64,000 bases of DNA, from assembly GCF_025558485.1 (NCBI RefSeq), contig NZ_CP102930.1, forward strand, positions 1,984,001-2,048,000. The letters run 5' to 3'. The notes beneath the pieces are model-generated. The model saw nothing but the letters and a program-made list of their open reading frames with translations, was not told the origin of the DNA and ran no database searches. Numbering within the stretch: position 1 is the stretch's first letter; each line of letters starts with the position of its first letter. Shown in pieces: positions 16,944-26,132 of the stretch. Source of the DNA: Bdellovibrio bacteriovorus (GTDB taxonomy: Bacteria > Bdellovibrionota > Bdellovibrionia > Bdellovibrionales > Bdellovibrionaceae). The translations under genes and the position numbers were made by a program.

Positions 16944-18161
16944 ATGCGCATTCTGATAACCGGAGCCACAGGTCTTATCGGACGGGAGTTGGGAAAAAAT
17001 CTTGCAGAAAAAGGACATGATCTTTTTGTCGTTAGCCGCAATGGAAAAAAGGCCAAAGAGATTTTACCTTTTCCCTGCGAGGTGATCGAGGGGGATTTAA
17101 GTCAGGGGCCGTTGTCGGATTCTCGTTTGGGAAAAATTGAGGCGGCGATAAACCTGATGGGCGAGCCCATCGCCGACAGTCGCTGGACGGAAGAGAAAAA
17201 GAGGAAAATCTATGACTCCCGTGTGATTGCAACAAGGAATCTGGTGCAGTGTCTGCCTAAAAGTCTCAAGGTTTTGGTTTCGGCCTCGGCAATTGGTTTT
17301 TATGGCGACAGCGGTGCCGAGGTGCTGACTGAGGATGGTGTGGCTGGACAGGATTTTCTGGCGAAATTGTGCAAAGACTGGGAAGCGGCCGCCGCCCGGG
17401 CTCCGGGGCGCAGTGTGTTTGTGCGAACCGGAATGATTCTGGCTCGTCAGGGAGGCGCTTTGGATCAGATGCTGTTTCCATTCCGCAGTGGCATTGGCGG
17501 TGTGCTTGGTACGGGCGAACAGTGGATGAGCTGGATTCATATCAAAGATATCGTGGGTCTTTATCTGCTGGCTTTGGAAAATCCGCAGGCGCATGGTCCC
17601 ATGAATGGCGTGGCCCCGTTTCCGGTGACCAATCGTGATTTTTCAGAAGCTCTGGCCCAGGCTGTGGGTTCTCATTTGGGGCCCCCGGTGCCCATGTTTG
17701 CTTTGAATTTGCTGTTTGGTGATCTGGCCTCGTCATTGGTGGCTTCAAATCGGGGGTGCGCTGATAAATCCCGAGAGTGGGGTTATAAGTTTCATTATCC
17801 AGAACTCCAAGAAGCCTTGAATGATGTTTGTGCTCCCTTCCAAAGGGGCGAAGAGTTCTTTGTGGCCGAGCAGTTTATTCCGGTAACTCCGGAAAAATTG
17901 CTTCCGCTTTTTAAAGGCGCCCATCATCTTGAGAAAGTCATGCCTCCGACATTGGGATTTAAACTGAAGAAGTGGACGCACACGCCGGAATTCCGTCCCT
18001 TCTGTGGGGGAACACTTTTGGTGGATCGGGTTCGCTATAAGATGCCGATGGGATATCTGGGGTGGTTGGTGGCCAGTCGCTTTGTCCGTAAGGATGTTGA
18101 AAATATCTTTTCTTTCCGCCGTAAGAATATAGCGGCGGAAAGTTTTCGACGGCTGTTCTAG
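16944..18161 (+). CDS. TIGR01777-type NAD-dependent epimerase with SRPBCC-like tail
   Basis: A 405-residue protein. The ATG at 16944 is preferred over an upstream in-frame start because AGAGG precedes it and the Rossmann motif 'ILITGATGLIGREL' follows directly. 'VSASAIGFYGDSG' holds the YxxxK-equivalent region. The DUF1731-like segment is near residues 240-290, and from about residue 300 the chain looks like an SRPBCC/polyketide-cyclase domain ('EQFIPVTPEKLLPLF'). The substrate is unknown. It lies directly downstream of phrB. Confidence 0.82.
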   Translation: MRILITGATGLIGRELGKNLAEKGHDLFVVSRNGKKAKEILPFPCEVIEGDLSQGPLSDSRLGKIEAAINLMGEPIADSRWTEEKKRKIYDSRVIATRNLVQCLPKSLKVLVSASAIGFYGDSGAEVLTEDGVAGQDFLAKLCKDWEAAAARAPGRSVFVRTGMILARQGGALDQMLFPFRSGIGGVLGTGEQWMSWIHIKDIVGLYLLALENPQAHGPMNGVAPFPVTNRDFSEALAQAVGSHLGPPVPMFALNLLFGDLASSLVASNRGCADKSREWGYKFHYPELQEALNDVCAPFQRGEEFFVAEQFIPVTPEKLLPLFKGAHHLEKVMPPTLGFKLKKWTHTPEFRPFCGGTLLVDRVRYKMPMGYLGWLVASRFVRKDVENIFSFRRKNIAAESFRRLF

Positions 18162-18164
18162 AGT

Positions 18165-18917
18165 CTATTGACGATTGCGCAGTTCGCGCAAATAGCGGAA
18201 CTGTTCCACATCCCGGGCCATCAGGAAAGGATTGGTCTCAGTTTCCATGGCAAGACTTAAAGGGACGCTGGGGCGTCGTGCACTGCGCTTGTTATGCAGA
18301 TCCAGTGCATAGGTGTCGAGGATTTCAGCATTTCCCAGAATAGGAGTATTGTCGTCCGCAGAAAGAATGCGGCAGAACTGTAGATTGCGCTCAGTATATT
18401 CATGGGTGCAGTAAATAAGAGTCTCCGGGGGCAGAGCCTTGATTCTTTGCAGGCTTGCGTAGGCCTCGTCATAGCTGCCCTCAAAAAGTCTTCCGCAGCC
18501 CAGACCAAAGATCACATCCCCTGAAAAGAGCCATTTATGTTTTTCATCCCAGTAGGCGATGTGACCCAAAGTATGTCCCGGCAGTTCCAGAGCCTGAAAG
18601 GAAAACGGCGGCAGATCAACGGCATCGCCTTCCTGTAAATAGTGATCGGCAAAAGGGATCTGGGATTTGTTTTTAAGTGGTGCATAGACCGGACAGGAAA
18701 AACGATTTTTCAGTTCCAGGGCCCCTCCGATATGATCTGCATGATGATGGGTCAGTAGAATGCCGGTAAGCTTTAAGCCGTGTTCCATCAGGAATTCTTC
18801 GGCGGCGGAGCTTTCACCGGGGTCCACCACGATTGCCGAGCTCAGGTCATCATTGATCAGAACAAAGACATAGTTGTCGTCAAATATGGGAAGCAGCTCG
18901 ACTCGTTCAGTTTTCAT
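18165..18917 (-). CDS. gloB: Hydroxyacylglutathione hydrolase (glyoxalase II)
   Basis: A 250-residue metallo-beta-lactamase-fold hydrolase. The metal motif THxHxDH is 'LLTHHHADHIGG'; 'LPGHTLGHIAY' and 'LFSGDVIFGLGCGRLFEG' supply further ligands; 'YCTHEYTERNLQF' is the GloB-specific glutathione-binding segment. It cleaves S-lactoylglutathione to lactate. It is divergent from a Bfd-like gene and convergent with the epimerase. Confidence 0.92.
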   Translation of the reverse strand: MKTERVELLPIFDDNYVFVLINDDLSSAIVVDPGESSAAEEFLMEHGLKLTGILLTHHHADHIGGALELKNRFSCPVYAPLKNKSQIPFADHYLQEGDAVDLPPFSFQALELPGHTLGHIAYWDEKHKWLFSGDVIFGLGCGRLFEGSYDEAYASLQRIKALPPETLIYCTHEYTERNLQFCRILSADDNTPILGNAEILDTYALDLHNKRSARRPSVPLSLAMETETNPFLMARDVEQFRYLRELRNRQ

Positions 18918-19043
18918 AAGGGCGTCCTTTGTCTTGGAAATAGTGTCCCAGTTTCAGACGCTGACGACAAGACCAAGGTGTGTTTGCGTTTTCACATAAC
19001 TGGCCTTGGTTCTTTGGCTGGATCTTATATCATAGATGTTTAT

Positions 19044-19481
19044 ATGAAGATTAAAGTAGAGTTGGACGGCCGTGATTTTATTGAAGTGGACTGCCAGGGG
19101 GAAAATCCCCAGGCGCCCGGTGCCGTTGAAAAGGTTTCGATCATGGGTTGCTCGCAGTTTATGGATATGATGCAGACAATGAGAAAGCATTTCGGTGCTG
19201 ATCTGAAAAAGTGGCCAGTGCCGGAAGGGCAGGATCACTCCAGTTTGCTATTGCGGGAAATGATTTTGAAACTGCGTGGAGAGTGGGTGTTCCCATATCA
19301 GGAAGAGGAGTTGTGTCACTGCCGTTCTGTGGCGGCACACACAGTGGATCAGGCGATCATCGCCGGGGCTCACACAACGGAAGTGGTCAGTCGTCAGACC
19401 AATGCCAGTACCAATTGTGGCACCTGTCGCCCGGAAGTGCAGAAGATCATCGATTTCCGTTTGGGTAAAAAAACAGCCTAA
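19044..19481 (+). CDS. Bfd-like [2Fe-2S] protein with N-terminal extension
   Basis: A 145-residue protein; the ATG at 19044 fits the divergent arrangement with gloB. Residues ~1-85 are a NifU/HesB-like or unknown module ('GAVEKVSIMGCSQFMDMM'). The C-terminal 55 residues carry the Bfd pattern 'ELCHCRSV' (CxC) and 'TNCGTCRPEV' (CxxC), ligands of a [2Fe-2S] cluster. It probably acts in iron or sulfur handling. A second Bfd-like gene lies convergent just downstream. Confidence 0.75.
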   Translation: MKIKVELDGRDFIEVDCQGENPQAPGAVEKVSIMGCSQFMDMMQTMRKHFGADLKKWPVPEGQDHSSLLLREMILKLRGEWVFPYQEEELCHCRSVAAHTVDQAIIAGAHTTEVVSRQTNASTNCGTCRPEVQKIIDFRLGKKTA

Positions 19482-19491
19482 AAATAAAAAA

Positions 19492-19752
19492 CTATTCGTC
19501 CTTCTTGGGTGGAGGCACTTTGCCGGTCAGATCCTCGACAATTTTGTCGGGGAAGGTGCCGGTCTTAAGATAGTGCTCCAGCAGGGGGCCCAGCTTTCTG
19601 CGGCAGGACCCACCACAGGGACCGACGCCGGCTGAAGTGGTATCAAAAATATCGTTTAAGGTGGTGGCGCCATTACGGATGGCCTGCTCAATGGTCTCAC
19701 GACTCACATTGTTGCATCGGCAGATGATTTCGGTTTTCTTCTTGGCGCCCAT
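19492..19752 (-). CDS. Bfd-like (2Fe-2S)-binding protein
   Basis: A protein of 86 residues consisting almost only of a BFD domain: 'IICRCNNVSRETIEQAI' (CxC) and 'GVGPCGGSCRRKL' (CxxxC, unlike the usual CxxC). The family includes bacterioferritin-associated ferredoxin and the Fe-S domain of NirB and nitrogenase-associated proteins. The C-terminus is Pro/Lys-rich. It converges on the other Bfd-like gene with 10 bases between them. Confidence 0.75.
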   Translation of the reverse strand: MGAKKKTEIICRCNNVSRETIEQAIRNGATTLNDIFDTTSAGVGPCGGSCRRKLGPLLEHYLKTGTFPDKIVEDLTGKVPPPKKDE

Positions 19753-19881
19753 GGGTCAATTGTAATGCCCCGCATCCGAAAAAGGTACCCGAGATCCCTT
19801 AGTATTGCTAAGCGTCATAGGTGCATTGAAAAGAGACCAAGAATCCGGTACAACATGTGTCCTTCTAACACTGGAGCTGAA

Positions 19882-20370
19882 ATGGCTAATGGTACACTTG
19901 ATAAACTTCCTATGACTATCCGCGGAAAAGCTTTGCTTGATGCTGAGCTTAAGAAGTTGTTGTTGGAAGAAAGACCCTCTGTGATCTTGGCCATCGAGGA
20001 AGCTCGTGCTCAGGGCGATATCTCTGAAAATGCAGAGTACGAGTCTGCAAAAGAACGCCAGGCCATGATTGAAGGCCGTATTGCTGAAATTCAAGGCAAA
20101 TTGGCGGGTGCTGACGTTATCGACACTTCTGCTATCAAGGCAGATCGCATCGTGTTTGGTGCTTTCGTTAAGATCGTTGATACTGAAACTGAAGAGGAGT
20201 TCTCTTATCAGGTTGTTGGTGTCGATGAAGCAGACGTTAAAAAAGGCATGATCTCCATCCTGTCTCCATTGGCGCGCGCTTTGATTGGCAAAAAAGACGG
20301 TGACACTGTAACCGTACAAAGCCCTAAGGGCGATAAAGAATTCGAAATCATCTCCTTCGAGTACAAGTAA
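19882..20370 (+). CDS. greA: Transcription elongation factor GreA
   Basis: A 162-residue GreA. The ATG at 19882 is preferred because GGAG lies 6 bases upstream and the length then matches the family (~158). The N-terminal coiled coil holds the catalytic acidic tip 'ARAQGDISENAEYESAKE'. The C-terminal FKBP-like domain ends 'KGDKEFEIISFEYK'. It stimulates transcript cleavage in backtracked RNA polymerase. Confidence 0.93.
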   Translation: MANGTLDKLPMTIRGKALLDAELKKLLLEERPSVILAIEEARAQGDISENAEYESAKERQAMIEGRIAEIQGKLAGADVIDTSAIKADRIVFGAFVKIVDTETEEEFSYQVVGVDEADVKKGMISILSPLARALIGKKDGDTVTVQSPKGDKEFEIISFEYK

Positions 20371-20408
20371 TCTCTTGTCGGTCCATGTCCTTCCTGTGAG
20401 AATGAGAC

Positions 20409-22358
20409 ATGGACTCGCGCAGACGTTTATCCGATCGACATCTTATTGCTGAACAGCCGGGAATGACCATTCTGCTGACTGGTTTGATCCTGGCTTTTTT
20501 TCTGGGATACACAACCAAGTCCCTGTTGTCGCCATCGCGGATAGCCGCACGAATTGAAAAAGCAGCCAGTCATATTCATAAAGACGTCAAAGTCAGTTTT
20601 TCATCGGCTCAGCTCAGTCTTAGCAATGGTATTCTGCCACGTTTTGCCGTGATTATCTCCAATGTAAAAATGGAGGCGGCAGAGGCATGCTGGGGTTCTC
20701 CCATCATGGAAATCGACGAACTTCGTCTGCCTTTGTCCCTGTTAAGTGTTTTGCGTGGCGGACCCCCGGTGCGCACTATTGAAGCCAACACAATGGCACT
20801 GACGTTGCGTTCGGACCCGACTCACTGTTCTCCGGAAGAATCTGCGCCGGAACAAAATGCCCCGGCACCACGTCCGGCGGTGATGCTGTCTCCTTCAGAG
20901 CAAAGCAATAAATATCGCAATGACATTCGCGGGGTTTTTGTTCGCACTTTGCGGATCTCGTCTGAAAAACATCCGCAGTATTCAACCGAGCTGATGAACT
21001 TTGCAGTAAAAGTGAAATCCTTTGAACCCAAGATCATTGAGGTCACGGCCAAGAGCCATCTTTTAAAGGACCGTCAGGTGGGGGATTATCTATCCCACGC
21101 AAATCTGTATCTTCAGTACAAGGAATCCCCCGAAGCCACAGTTCAGGCGCACTTCTTTGGTAACTGGCGCGAAGGGCATTACAGCGTGATTGCCAATTAC
21201 AACCTGGGCGACCAGTTGTTGGCGATGGAAACTGATTTGAAGCACATTCCTTTAAGTCAGATTCTGGCAATCCTGCAGAAATACGATCTGGCTTCCAGGG
21301 ATCTTAACGGTCGTCAGGTGTGGCTGTCCGCCAAAGCACGTTTTTCTGCACCGCTGGATGAAATCCGTTCTTCGCCGTTAGAGATTCGGGATCTGAAAAT
21401 GGAAGGCGATCTGGGGGAAATGTATGTCGAGCGAATCAACATTACTTCGCTGGAGCCACTGAAGTACGACCCCATCCGTATCGATGTGAAGAAGCTGGAT
21501 GTTGAAAAATTATTGGTCCTGTTAAATCGTCCGAAAGAAACCGGGATCTTGGGGCATTTGGGAACATTCACAGGGCGTGCAGAGATTATTTCCGATCAGA
21601 AGATGCGCATGACCGGGGAACATTCCGGGTTGGAATTTGTATTTTCCAACAAAGGTCAGCGTGAACTTCAGGTGATTGAAACCATGACTGGTGATGTAAA
21701 TCTGGACAGGGACCTGTGGACTTTTCAGATCAAACGGGTGGAGCCGCGCGGAGGCGTCTTTGTCGGCGATGTCCGGTTCCGTGCTGACCGTGACTTTAAA
21801 GAGCTTGAAGTAAAATCCCACATTGACGAGCTGTCGCTGGCACCTCCGGTGCAAAAGCTGATGACCCAGGGGGGAAGCATTGGCTTGTTAAGTATGGACG
21901 GGGATCTGCGTTTGAAGCAGGGCAAGGTTCAGCTGCTAAAAGGTCTGGTGCGCTTGCACTCCATGGATGTTGAAGGGGTGAGCTTCGGAAAGACGAAAGC
22001 CACCTTTGACTGGGCTCATGATGAAGTTGTTCTGAACACCCAGATTCAGTCCATGCAAGTGGGGCCACAGTCGCCGACAGCACAGGTGTTAAAACAAGTG
22101 ACTTTAAATTCCTGGTGGAAGTCGGGGAATTTACCTTTGCAATCTGTCAGTGGTGTTTTGCAATCAGACGACCTTAAGCACCTTTCGTGGAAGCATTTTC
22201 AGGGGCAGGTGGGTAAGACGGGACGTCTGACGACAGAAGGTGCTTGGGATGAAAACGCCCAGCTAAAAGGCACCGTGGCAGTGAAAGACGGCAAGATCCA
22301 GCGCCGTTGGCAGATTCAGGGAAATCGTGAACAGCCGGTGTTCGTGGAGAAAAAATGA
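20409..22358 (+). CDS. AsmA-like envelope protein
   Basis: A 649-residue protein with one N-terminal membrane helix near residues 20-35 ('ILLTGLILAFFLGYTTKSLL') and a long beta-rich extracytoplasmic part. Phrases such as 'LEIRDLKMEGDLGEM' and 'RAEIISDQKMRMTGEHSG' recall AsmA/YdbH/TamB-like lipid-transfer proteins, but the match is by overall style. Its stop overlaps the GDPD start (ATGA), a link consistent with lipid metabolism. Confidence 0.55.
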   Translation: MDSRRRLSDRHLIAEQPGMTILLTGLILAFFLGYTTKSLLSPSRIAARIEKAASHIHKDVKVSFSSAQLSLSNGILPRFAVIISNVKMEAAEACWGSPIMEIDELRLPLSLLSVLRGGPPVRTIEANTMALTLRSDPTHCSPEESAPEQNAPAPRPAVMLSPSEQSNKYRNDIRGVFVRTLRISSEKHPQYSTELMNFAVKVKSFEPKIIEVTAKSHLLKDRQVGDYLSHANLYLQYKESPEATVQAHFFGNWREGHYSVIANYNLGDQLLAMETDLKHIPLSQILAILQKYDLASRDLNGRQVWLSAKARFSAPLDEIRSSPLEIRDLKMEGDLGEMYVERINITSLEPLKYDPIRIDVKKLDVEKLLVLLNRPKETGILGHLGTFTGRAEIISDQKMRMTGEHSGLEFVFSNKGQRELQVIETMTGDVNLDRDLWTFQIKRVEPRGGVFVGDVRFRADRDFKELEVKSHIDELSLAPPVQKLMTQGGSIGLLSMDGDLRLKQGKVQLLKGLVRLHSMDVEGVSFGKTKATFDWAHDEVVLNTQIQSMQVGPQSPTAQVLKQVTLNSWWKSGNLPLQSVSGVLQSDDLKHLSWKHFQGQVGKTGRLTTEGAWDENAQLKGTVAVKDGKIQRRWQIQGNREQPVFVEKK

Positions 22359-23155
22359 CAGCCCTTGTGCTTGCGGTGCTTTTGTTGGGAATACTTGTTT
22401 ATCGCCACAAAACCTGGAAAGCCTTGACCTGGCCTCAGGCAGCTTTGCGTCCACCGCCTTTGCAGGCTCATCGTGGGTATTGGCAGGGCGGAGCCCAGGA
22501 AAATACTTTAATGGCATTTCAGGCCGCCCGGGACCGAGGATTTGAAATGTTCGAATTGGATGTGCGTCTTTCCGCTGATGGAATTCCGGTGGTGTTTCAT
22601 GATGCGGACTTATTGCGGCTGGGTGGAAAACGAAAAGATCTGGTGGCGGCAACAACGGCTGAAAATTTGAAACAGTGGGCACAGGTCAGTCTGCTCGAAG
22701 AGGTTCTGACCTCCGCAGATGTTCCGAGGTTTATTAACATCGAACTTAAATCCAATCACATTCTGGATGGGGCTTTGGAGCAGGCTGTGGCGGCTTTGAT
22801 TCGCAAACATGCCTGTGAATCGCGCGTGCTTTTTTCAAGCTTTAATCCGCTGGCATTGTGGAGAATAAAAAAACTTCTTCCGGAAGTGCCGCGGGCTTTG
22901 CTGGCGACTCAGGAGGATGATGCCGAAAATAAAATCTATCTTCGGCAAATGTGGTTGGCACCCTACATCGGTGTTCATGCTTTGCATCTGGATCAGAACT
23001 ATGTTCAGCCCGAGGATATTGCCTATTGGAAAAAACGTCAGATTCCGGTGGGTTTGTGGACTGTGAATGATCCGGAAAAGGCCCGGCAGTTTTTGCGGGC
23101 GGGTGCTTTAAGTGTTATTTCTGATTCCGTGGTAAAAGCGGATTCATCACCTTAA
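22355..23155 (+). CDS. Glycerophosphodiester phosphodiesterase
   Basis: A 266-residue GDPD with an N-terminal hydrophobic anchor. The catalytic signature is complete: 'AHRGYWQGGAQENTLMAF' (HRG...EN), 'FEMFELDVRLSADGIPVVFHD' residues (E, D, H), 'FINIELKSN', and the late 'VGLWTVND'. It hydrolyses deacylated phospholipid head groups to glycerol-3-phosphate. It is coupled to the AsmA-like gene. Its 3' end overlaps the convergent alkB-like gene by 41 bases. Confidence 0.9.
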   Translation: MTALVLAVLLLGILVYRHKTWKALTWPQAALRPPPLQAHRGYWQGGAQENTLMAFQAARDRGFEMFELDVRLSADGIPVVFHDADLLRLGGKRKDLVAATTAENLKQWAQVSLLEEVLTSADVPRFINIELKSNHILDGALEQAVAALIRKHACESRVLFSSFNPLALWRIKKLLPEVPRALLATQEDDAENKIYLRQMWLAPYIGVHALHLDQNYVQPEDIAYWKKRQIPVGLWTVNDPEKARQFLRAGALSVISDSVVKADSSP

Positions 23156-24140
23156 AGAAGACAGGCGGGATAAAGGCCAGCAGGGCCATTGCGGAATATC
23201 CGTAAGGCAGGCGTGGGGCCTGATCCTGTTGTTGCAGTTCCGGAAAATGTAAAGTCGCTTTCAGATGGTGATGTGCATGATACCCCAGGTTGATCAGGCT
23301 GTAATTTGTCCAGCGATGATAACTGTCCCAGGAATGGGTGGCTTTGAAGCCTTCATACAAACCATTTTCACGGGGCTCGCGTTGCAGACCATAGTGTTCA
23401 ATGTAATCCGCCGTCTGTAAAAGCAAGATCCCCACCGCACTTTGCCCCAGCCAGAAAATCAAAGCGATTTTTCCATACAGAGCATACACTGTGAACGTCA
23501 GTAAAATCTGAATCACCACATACCAGAACACCCGGTGTTTTAAAATCTGCCACCAGCCCTTGTTGCGCAGGCGTTTGTATTCAAAGGCAAAAGAACCGTA
23601 AAGCCCGCCAAAGAAAGAGCGTGTATGATAAGTGTAGATCCATTCATTTTTGCGGGCCGAAGCGGGGTCGAGCGGGGTGGCGACATTTTTGTGATGTCCG
23701 AAGACATGTTCAATGGCGTAGTGGCCAAAATTGGAAAGCAGCAACAGTCCGACCCCCAGGCCGCGCATTTGTTTTTCGCGTCGATGAATCAATTCGTGAG
23801 CGGTGTTGATACCCAGGGCTCCGCTGTAGGCCCCAAAAGACAGAATCAAGCCGATCAATTCAAAGGGGGAAGCTGTCATGGCATGAAAGACACCCACAAA
23901 TAAAAACACGCACATAAACGGTAGAGCGGAAATCACCAGAACGTCGGCCCATTTGGAGGGGGGACGATTTTCCGGATTGTGAGTGGCGGGCCCCTGCCAG
24001 TTATCTATAAGGGGATGAAGTACGAAGATCAGCACCACGCCCAGATAAGTCCAGACGCCGCCAAGGCTTGCTCCAAGCAAACTGCCCAAAGCCATCAGAT
24101 AAGAAAGACTGTAACGGGAATAAAATAAAAAAGCCTTCAT
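23115..24140 (-). CDS. AlkB-like integral-membrane alkane/fatty-acyl hydroxylase
   Basis: A 341-residue membrane di-iron enzyme of the alkane 1-monooxygenase/xylene monooxygenase family. The histidine boxes are clear: 'NTAHELIHRR', 'EHVFGHHKNVATPLDPA', 'ADYIEHYGLQRE' and 'LGYHAHHHLKA'. Hydrophobic helices alternate between them. Known relatives hydroxylate terminal carbons of alkanes or fatty acids using rubredoxin electrons; no rubredoxin gene is adjacent. Substrate unknown. Confidence 0.85.
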   Translation of the reverse strand: MKAFLFYSRYSLSYLMALGSLLGASLGGVWTYLGVVLIFVLHPLIDNWQGPATHNPENRPPSKWADVLVISALPFMCVFLFVGVFHAMTASPFELIGLILSFGAYSGALGINTAHELIHRREKQMRGLGVGLLLLSNFGHYAIEHVFGHHKNVATPLDPASARKNEWIYTYHTRSFFGGLYGSFAFEYKRLRNKGWWQILKHRVFWYVVIQILLTFTVYALYGKIALIFWLGQSAVGILLLQTADYIEHYGLQREPRENGLYEGFKATHSWDSYHRWTNYSLINLGYHAHHHLKATLHFPELQQQDQAPRLPYGYSAMALLAFIPPVFFKVMNPLLPRNQK

Positions 24141-24197
24141 GATTCTAAGTGAAAGCTTAGCACCGTGAAGGCTTTAAAGACGAGCACCAAAATTCAA

Positions 24198-24440
24198 TTA
24201 AGAATTATGTGTTTCGTTTTGCTTTTGCGTCTGACCGACAGACTGTTTGTTCTGCTGGTGAGAAACCTGTTGGTTGTCCTGAATGTCTTTGGCGTCCACG
24301 TCGATTTCATTCAAACCTTGTTTGAAACCACGGATCGCTTTACCCATGGACTGACCCAATTGAGGTAAACGGCTTGGGCCGAAGAAAATCAAAAAGATAA
24401 CAGCAAGAAGAAGAATGTGCGTAAGGCTAAACTCACCCAT
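24198..24440 (-). CDS. tatA: Twin-arginine translocase subunit TatA/E
   Basis: An 80-residue protein with one N-terminal membrane helix, the hinge 'FGPSRLPQLGQSMGKAIRGF' and a Gln/Asn-rich tail. This is the TatA/TatE layout; it forms the pore-like oligomer for export of folded proteins. tatB and tatC are not adjacent, so the other subunits must be encoded elsewhere. Confidence 0.9.
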   Translation of the reverse strand: MGEFSLTHILLLAVIFLIFFGPSRLPQLGQSMGKAIRGFKQGLNEIDVDAKDIQDNQQVSHQQNKQSVGQTQKQNETHNS

Positions 24441-24514
24441 GGGGGTCCTCCCGAATGTCTTAAAGTGTACACTTTTTAGACCTGTCTGGGAGGAAAATCA
24501 ACGCCTGTCTAGGG

Positions 24515-24994
24515 TTATTCCACCGGCATTTCGATAATTTCGACCTGGTCAGCGTCGGCCGCTTCCTTTTCCAGGGCATCAGAGCTTTCCTCAATACCCA
24601 CAGCAACAACTTTGGTCCCTTCTGAGACGGTTTGCACCGGCATTGCGTCGTCAGATGCTACAGGAGCCTTGCCAGGCAGTTGTTTGGCTATGCCCTTGGT
24701 GGCAACAGGGGCCTTCTGAACCTTGGCGGTAGGGGCATTACGACCTTTTTTAGCGGTTCCGGAGCCCATTTTTTTAAGCTCCTGGTCGTACTTGGCCTTC
24801 AGGTCAGACAATTCCTTTTGATAATTTTTTCGGATTTCATCCACCTGATTGTTGCGGGCTTCGGTGATGCAGGAAGAATAGGTCTGCAAGGCAACTTCTT
24901 TAGCCTGCGCGCGGCAGGTCAGTTCCGCAGATGTTTGTGGCAAAGCGGATAAAGAGAAGAAGACTGTGGCGAAGAAAGATAATATCGTTTTCAT
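24515..24994 (-). CDS. Exported coiled-coil hypothetical protein
   Basis: A 159-residue protein with a Sec signal peptide ending near 'LPQTSA'. The mature N-terminus has two cysteines (TCRAQ and SSCIT) and a charged coiled coil (~residues 45-75); the rest is low-complexity Ala/Pro/Lys-rich with an acidic end. No family recognised. Confidence 0.6.
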   Translation of the reverse strand: MKTILSFFATVFFSLSALPQTSAELTCRAQAKEVALQTYSSCITEARNNQVDEIRKNYQKELSDLKAKYDQELKKMGSGTAKKGRNAPTAKVQKAPVATKGIAKQLPGKAPVASDDAMPVQTVSEGTKVVAVGIEESSDALEKEAADADQVEIIEMPVE

Positions 24995-25137
24995 ATCAAC
25001 CCCATTTTTAACAAGCTTCCATATAACAAGATCTGTGCCGCGGCAGAACGCGACCTAATGGGGTTTAGCCTGTGTGGCCCTGTGCTTTTTACATCTTTGA
25101 ACAGTCTTTTGTCGGCACCCGGAGGGTCGTGGCAACT

Positions 25138-25163
25138 GGTAAATTACATGCTGGGGATTTACC
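25138..25163 (+). other. Leader hairpin upstream of the periplasmic-binding-like gene
   Basis: A perfect 7-bp inverted repeat, GGTAAAT and ATTTACC, encloses 12 bases just ahead of the next + strand gene. No U-tract follows, so it is not a terminator. It could be an operator or 5'-UTR hairpin; no function assigned. Confidence 0.35.
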
Positions 25164-25196
25164 CCCTCAGGAGTACATTGGAGCCAAGGTGTTGAT

Positions 25197-26132
25197 GTGA
25201 GAATGGCGATTGCTTTGATGACAGCTTTGATGATTTTTGGTGAACCTCTGCGGGCTCAGACGCCTACCATAAGTGGAGAACCGCGTGTTTCGGTCCCCTG
25301 GGCAGTCATGGACTGGGAGCCTTTTTATATTCTAAAAGGTCCAAATGCGCAGATGGGCAGAGCGGACCGGCTGAAAAAGATTCTGGCTGAGCACATGCGG
25401 AACTACCAGTTTACGGATCTGTATGCGGATATGCCGCACACTCTGGATTTATGGAAGAAAAATAAAAACGTCTGCGCGGGGGCGGCCTTGAAAACTCCTG
25501 AGCGGGAAAAGTGGGCTTACTTTACTGCGTTGTCTTATCAGGTTCCGCATCGCTATGTGGTTCTGACTGCACGGGCGGATCTTTTAAGTGATCTTCCGAA
25601 AGAGCCTTCGTTGAAACTTCTTTTGGCCAGGGCAAAATGGAAAGGGGTTTTCGTCAAGAATCGTTCTTACGGCGCGGACATTGATAATATCCTGATGATG
25701 GCCGCTAAAAAATCCCCGATTTTTATTGAACCTACTCCAGAGGGCTATGTTCCAGTGATGCGGATGATTGAAAAGGGCCGTTACGACTATGCGATAGAAT
25801 ACGAATCCGTGGTGCGTGCATTTAATGACCGAAACTATCCGCAAAAGCCGCTGTTGATGAAATATATCAAGGAATCCCATCCGGCTGTGACCTTCTACCT
25901 GGCCTGCACCAAGAATGACTGGGGGCGGGATGTGGTCGTAAAAGCAGACGAGACCCTGCAAAGTCTTGCACCCACGCGCGGGTATCAGGCCGCTGTGGAA
26001 TCCTGGCTGGATGCGGAAACTTTAAAAGATAATAAAAAAATTCTGGATGAATTTTATCTGAAAAGAGCCAAGGGACCGTGGACCACGGTCCCAGAAAAAA
26101 CTCTTAGCGGCGGATCGCCTTCGGATCAATAG
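25197..26132 (+). CDS. Periplasmic solute-binding-like protein (TIGR02285-like)
   Basis: A 311-residue protein with a signal peptide ending near 'PLRAQT'. 'WAVMDWEPFYILKGPNAQMG' and 'CAGAALKTPEREKWAYFT' resemble the TIGR02285/extracellular solute-binding family-3-like proteins common in Bdellovibrio-type genomes. No transporter partner is encoded nearby on this strand. A GTG start is used here; an in-frame ATG lies two codons later. The 3' end overlaps the convergent oppC by 29 bases. Confidence 0.7.
   Translation: MRMAIALMTALMIFGEPLRAQTPTISGEPRVSVPWAVMDWEPFYILKGPNAQMGRADRLKKILAEHMRNYQFTDLYADMPHTLDLWKKNKNVCAGAALKTPEREKWAYFTALSYQVPHRYVVLTARADLLSDLPKEPSLKLLLARAKWKGVFVKNRSYGADIDNILMMAAKKSPIFIEPTPEGYVPVMRMIEKGRYDYAIEYESVVRAFNDRNYPQKPLLMKYIKESHPAVTFYLACTKNDWGRDVVVKADETLQSLAPTRGYQAAVESWLDAETLKDNKKILDEFYLKRAKGPWTTVPEKTLSGGSPSDQ
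26072..26092. terminator. Perfect palindromic hairpin in overlapping 3' ends
   Basis: GGGACCGTGG and CCACGGTCCC form a 10-bp stem around one base, inside the 3' coding end of the solute-binding-like gene and 12 bases beyond the oppC stop on the other strand. On the minus strand it is followed by a U-containing stretch (TTGGCTCTTTTC), so it may end the opp transcript. Confidence 0.5.
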
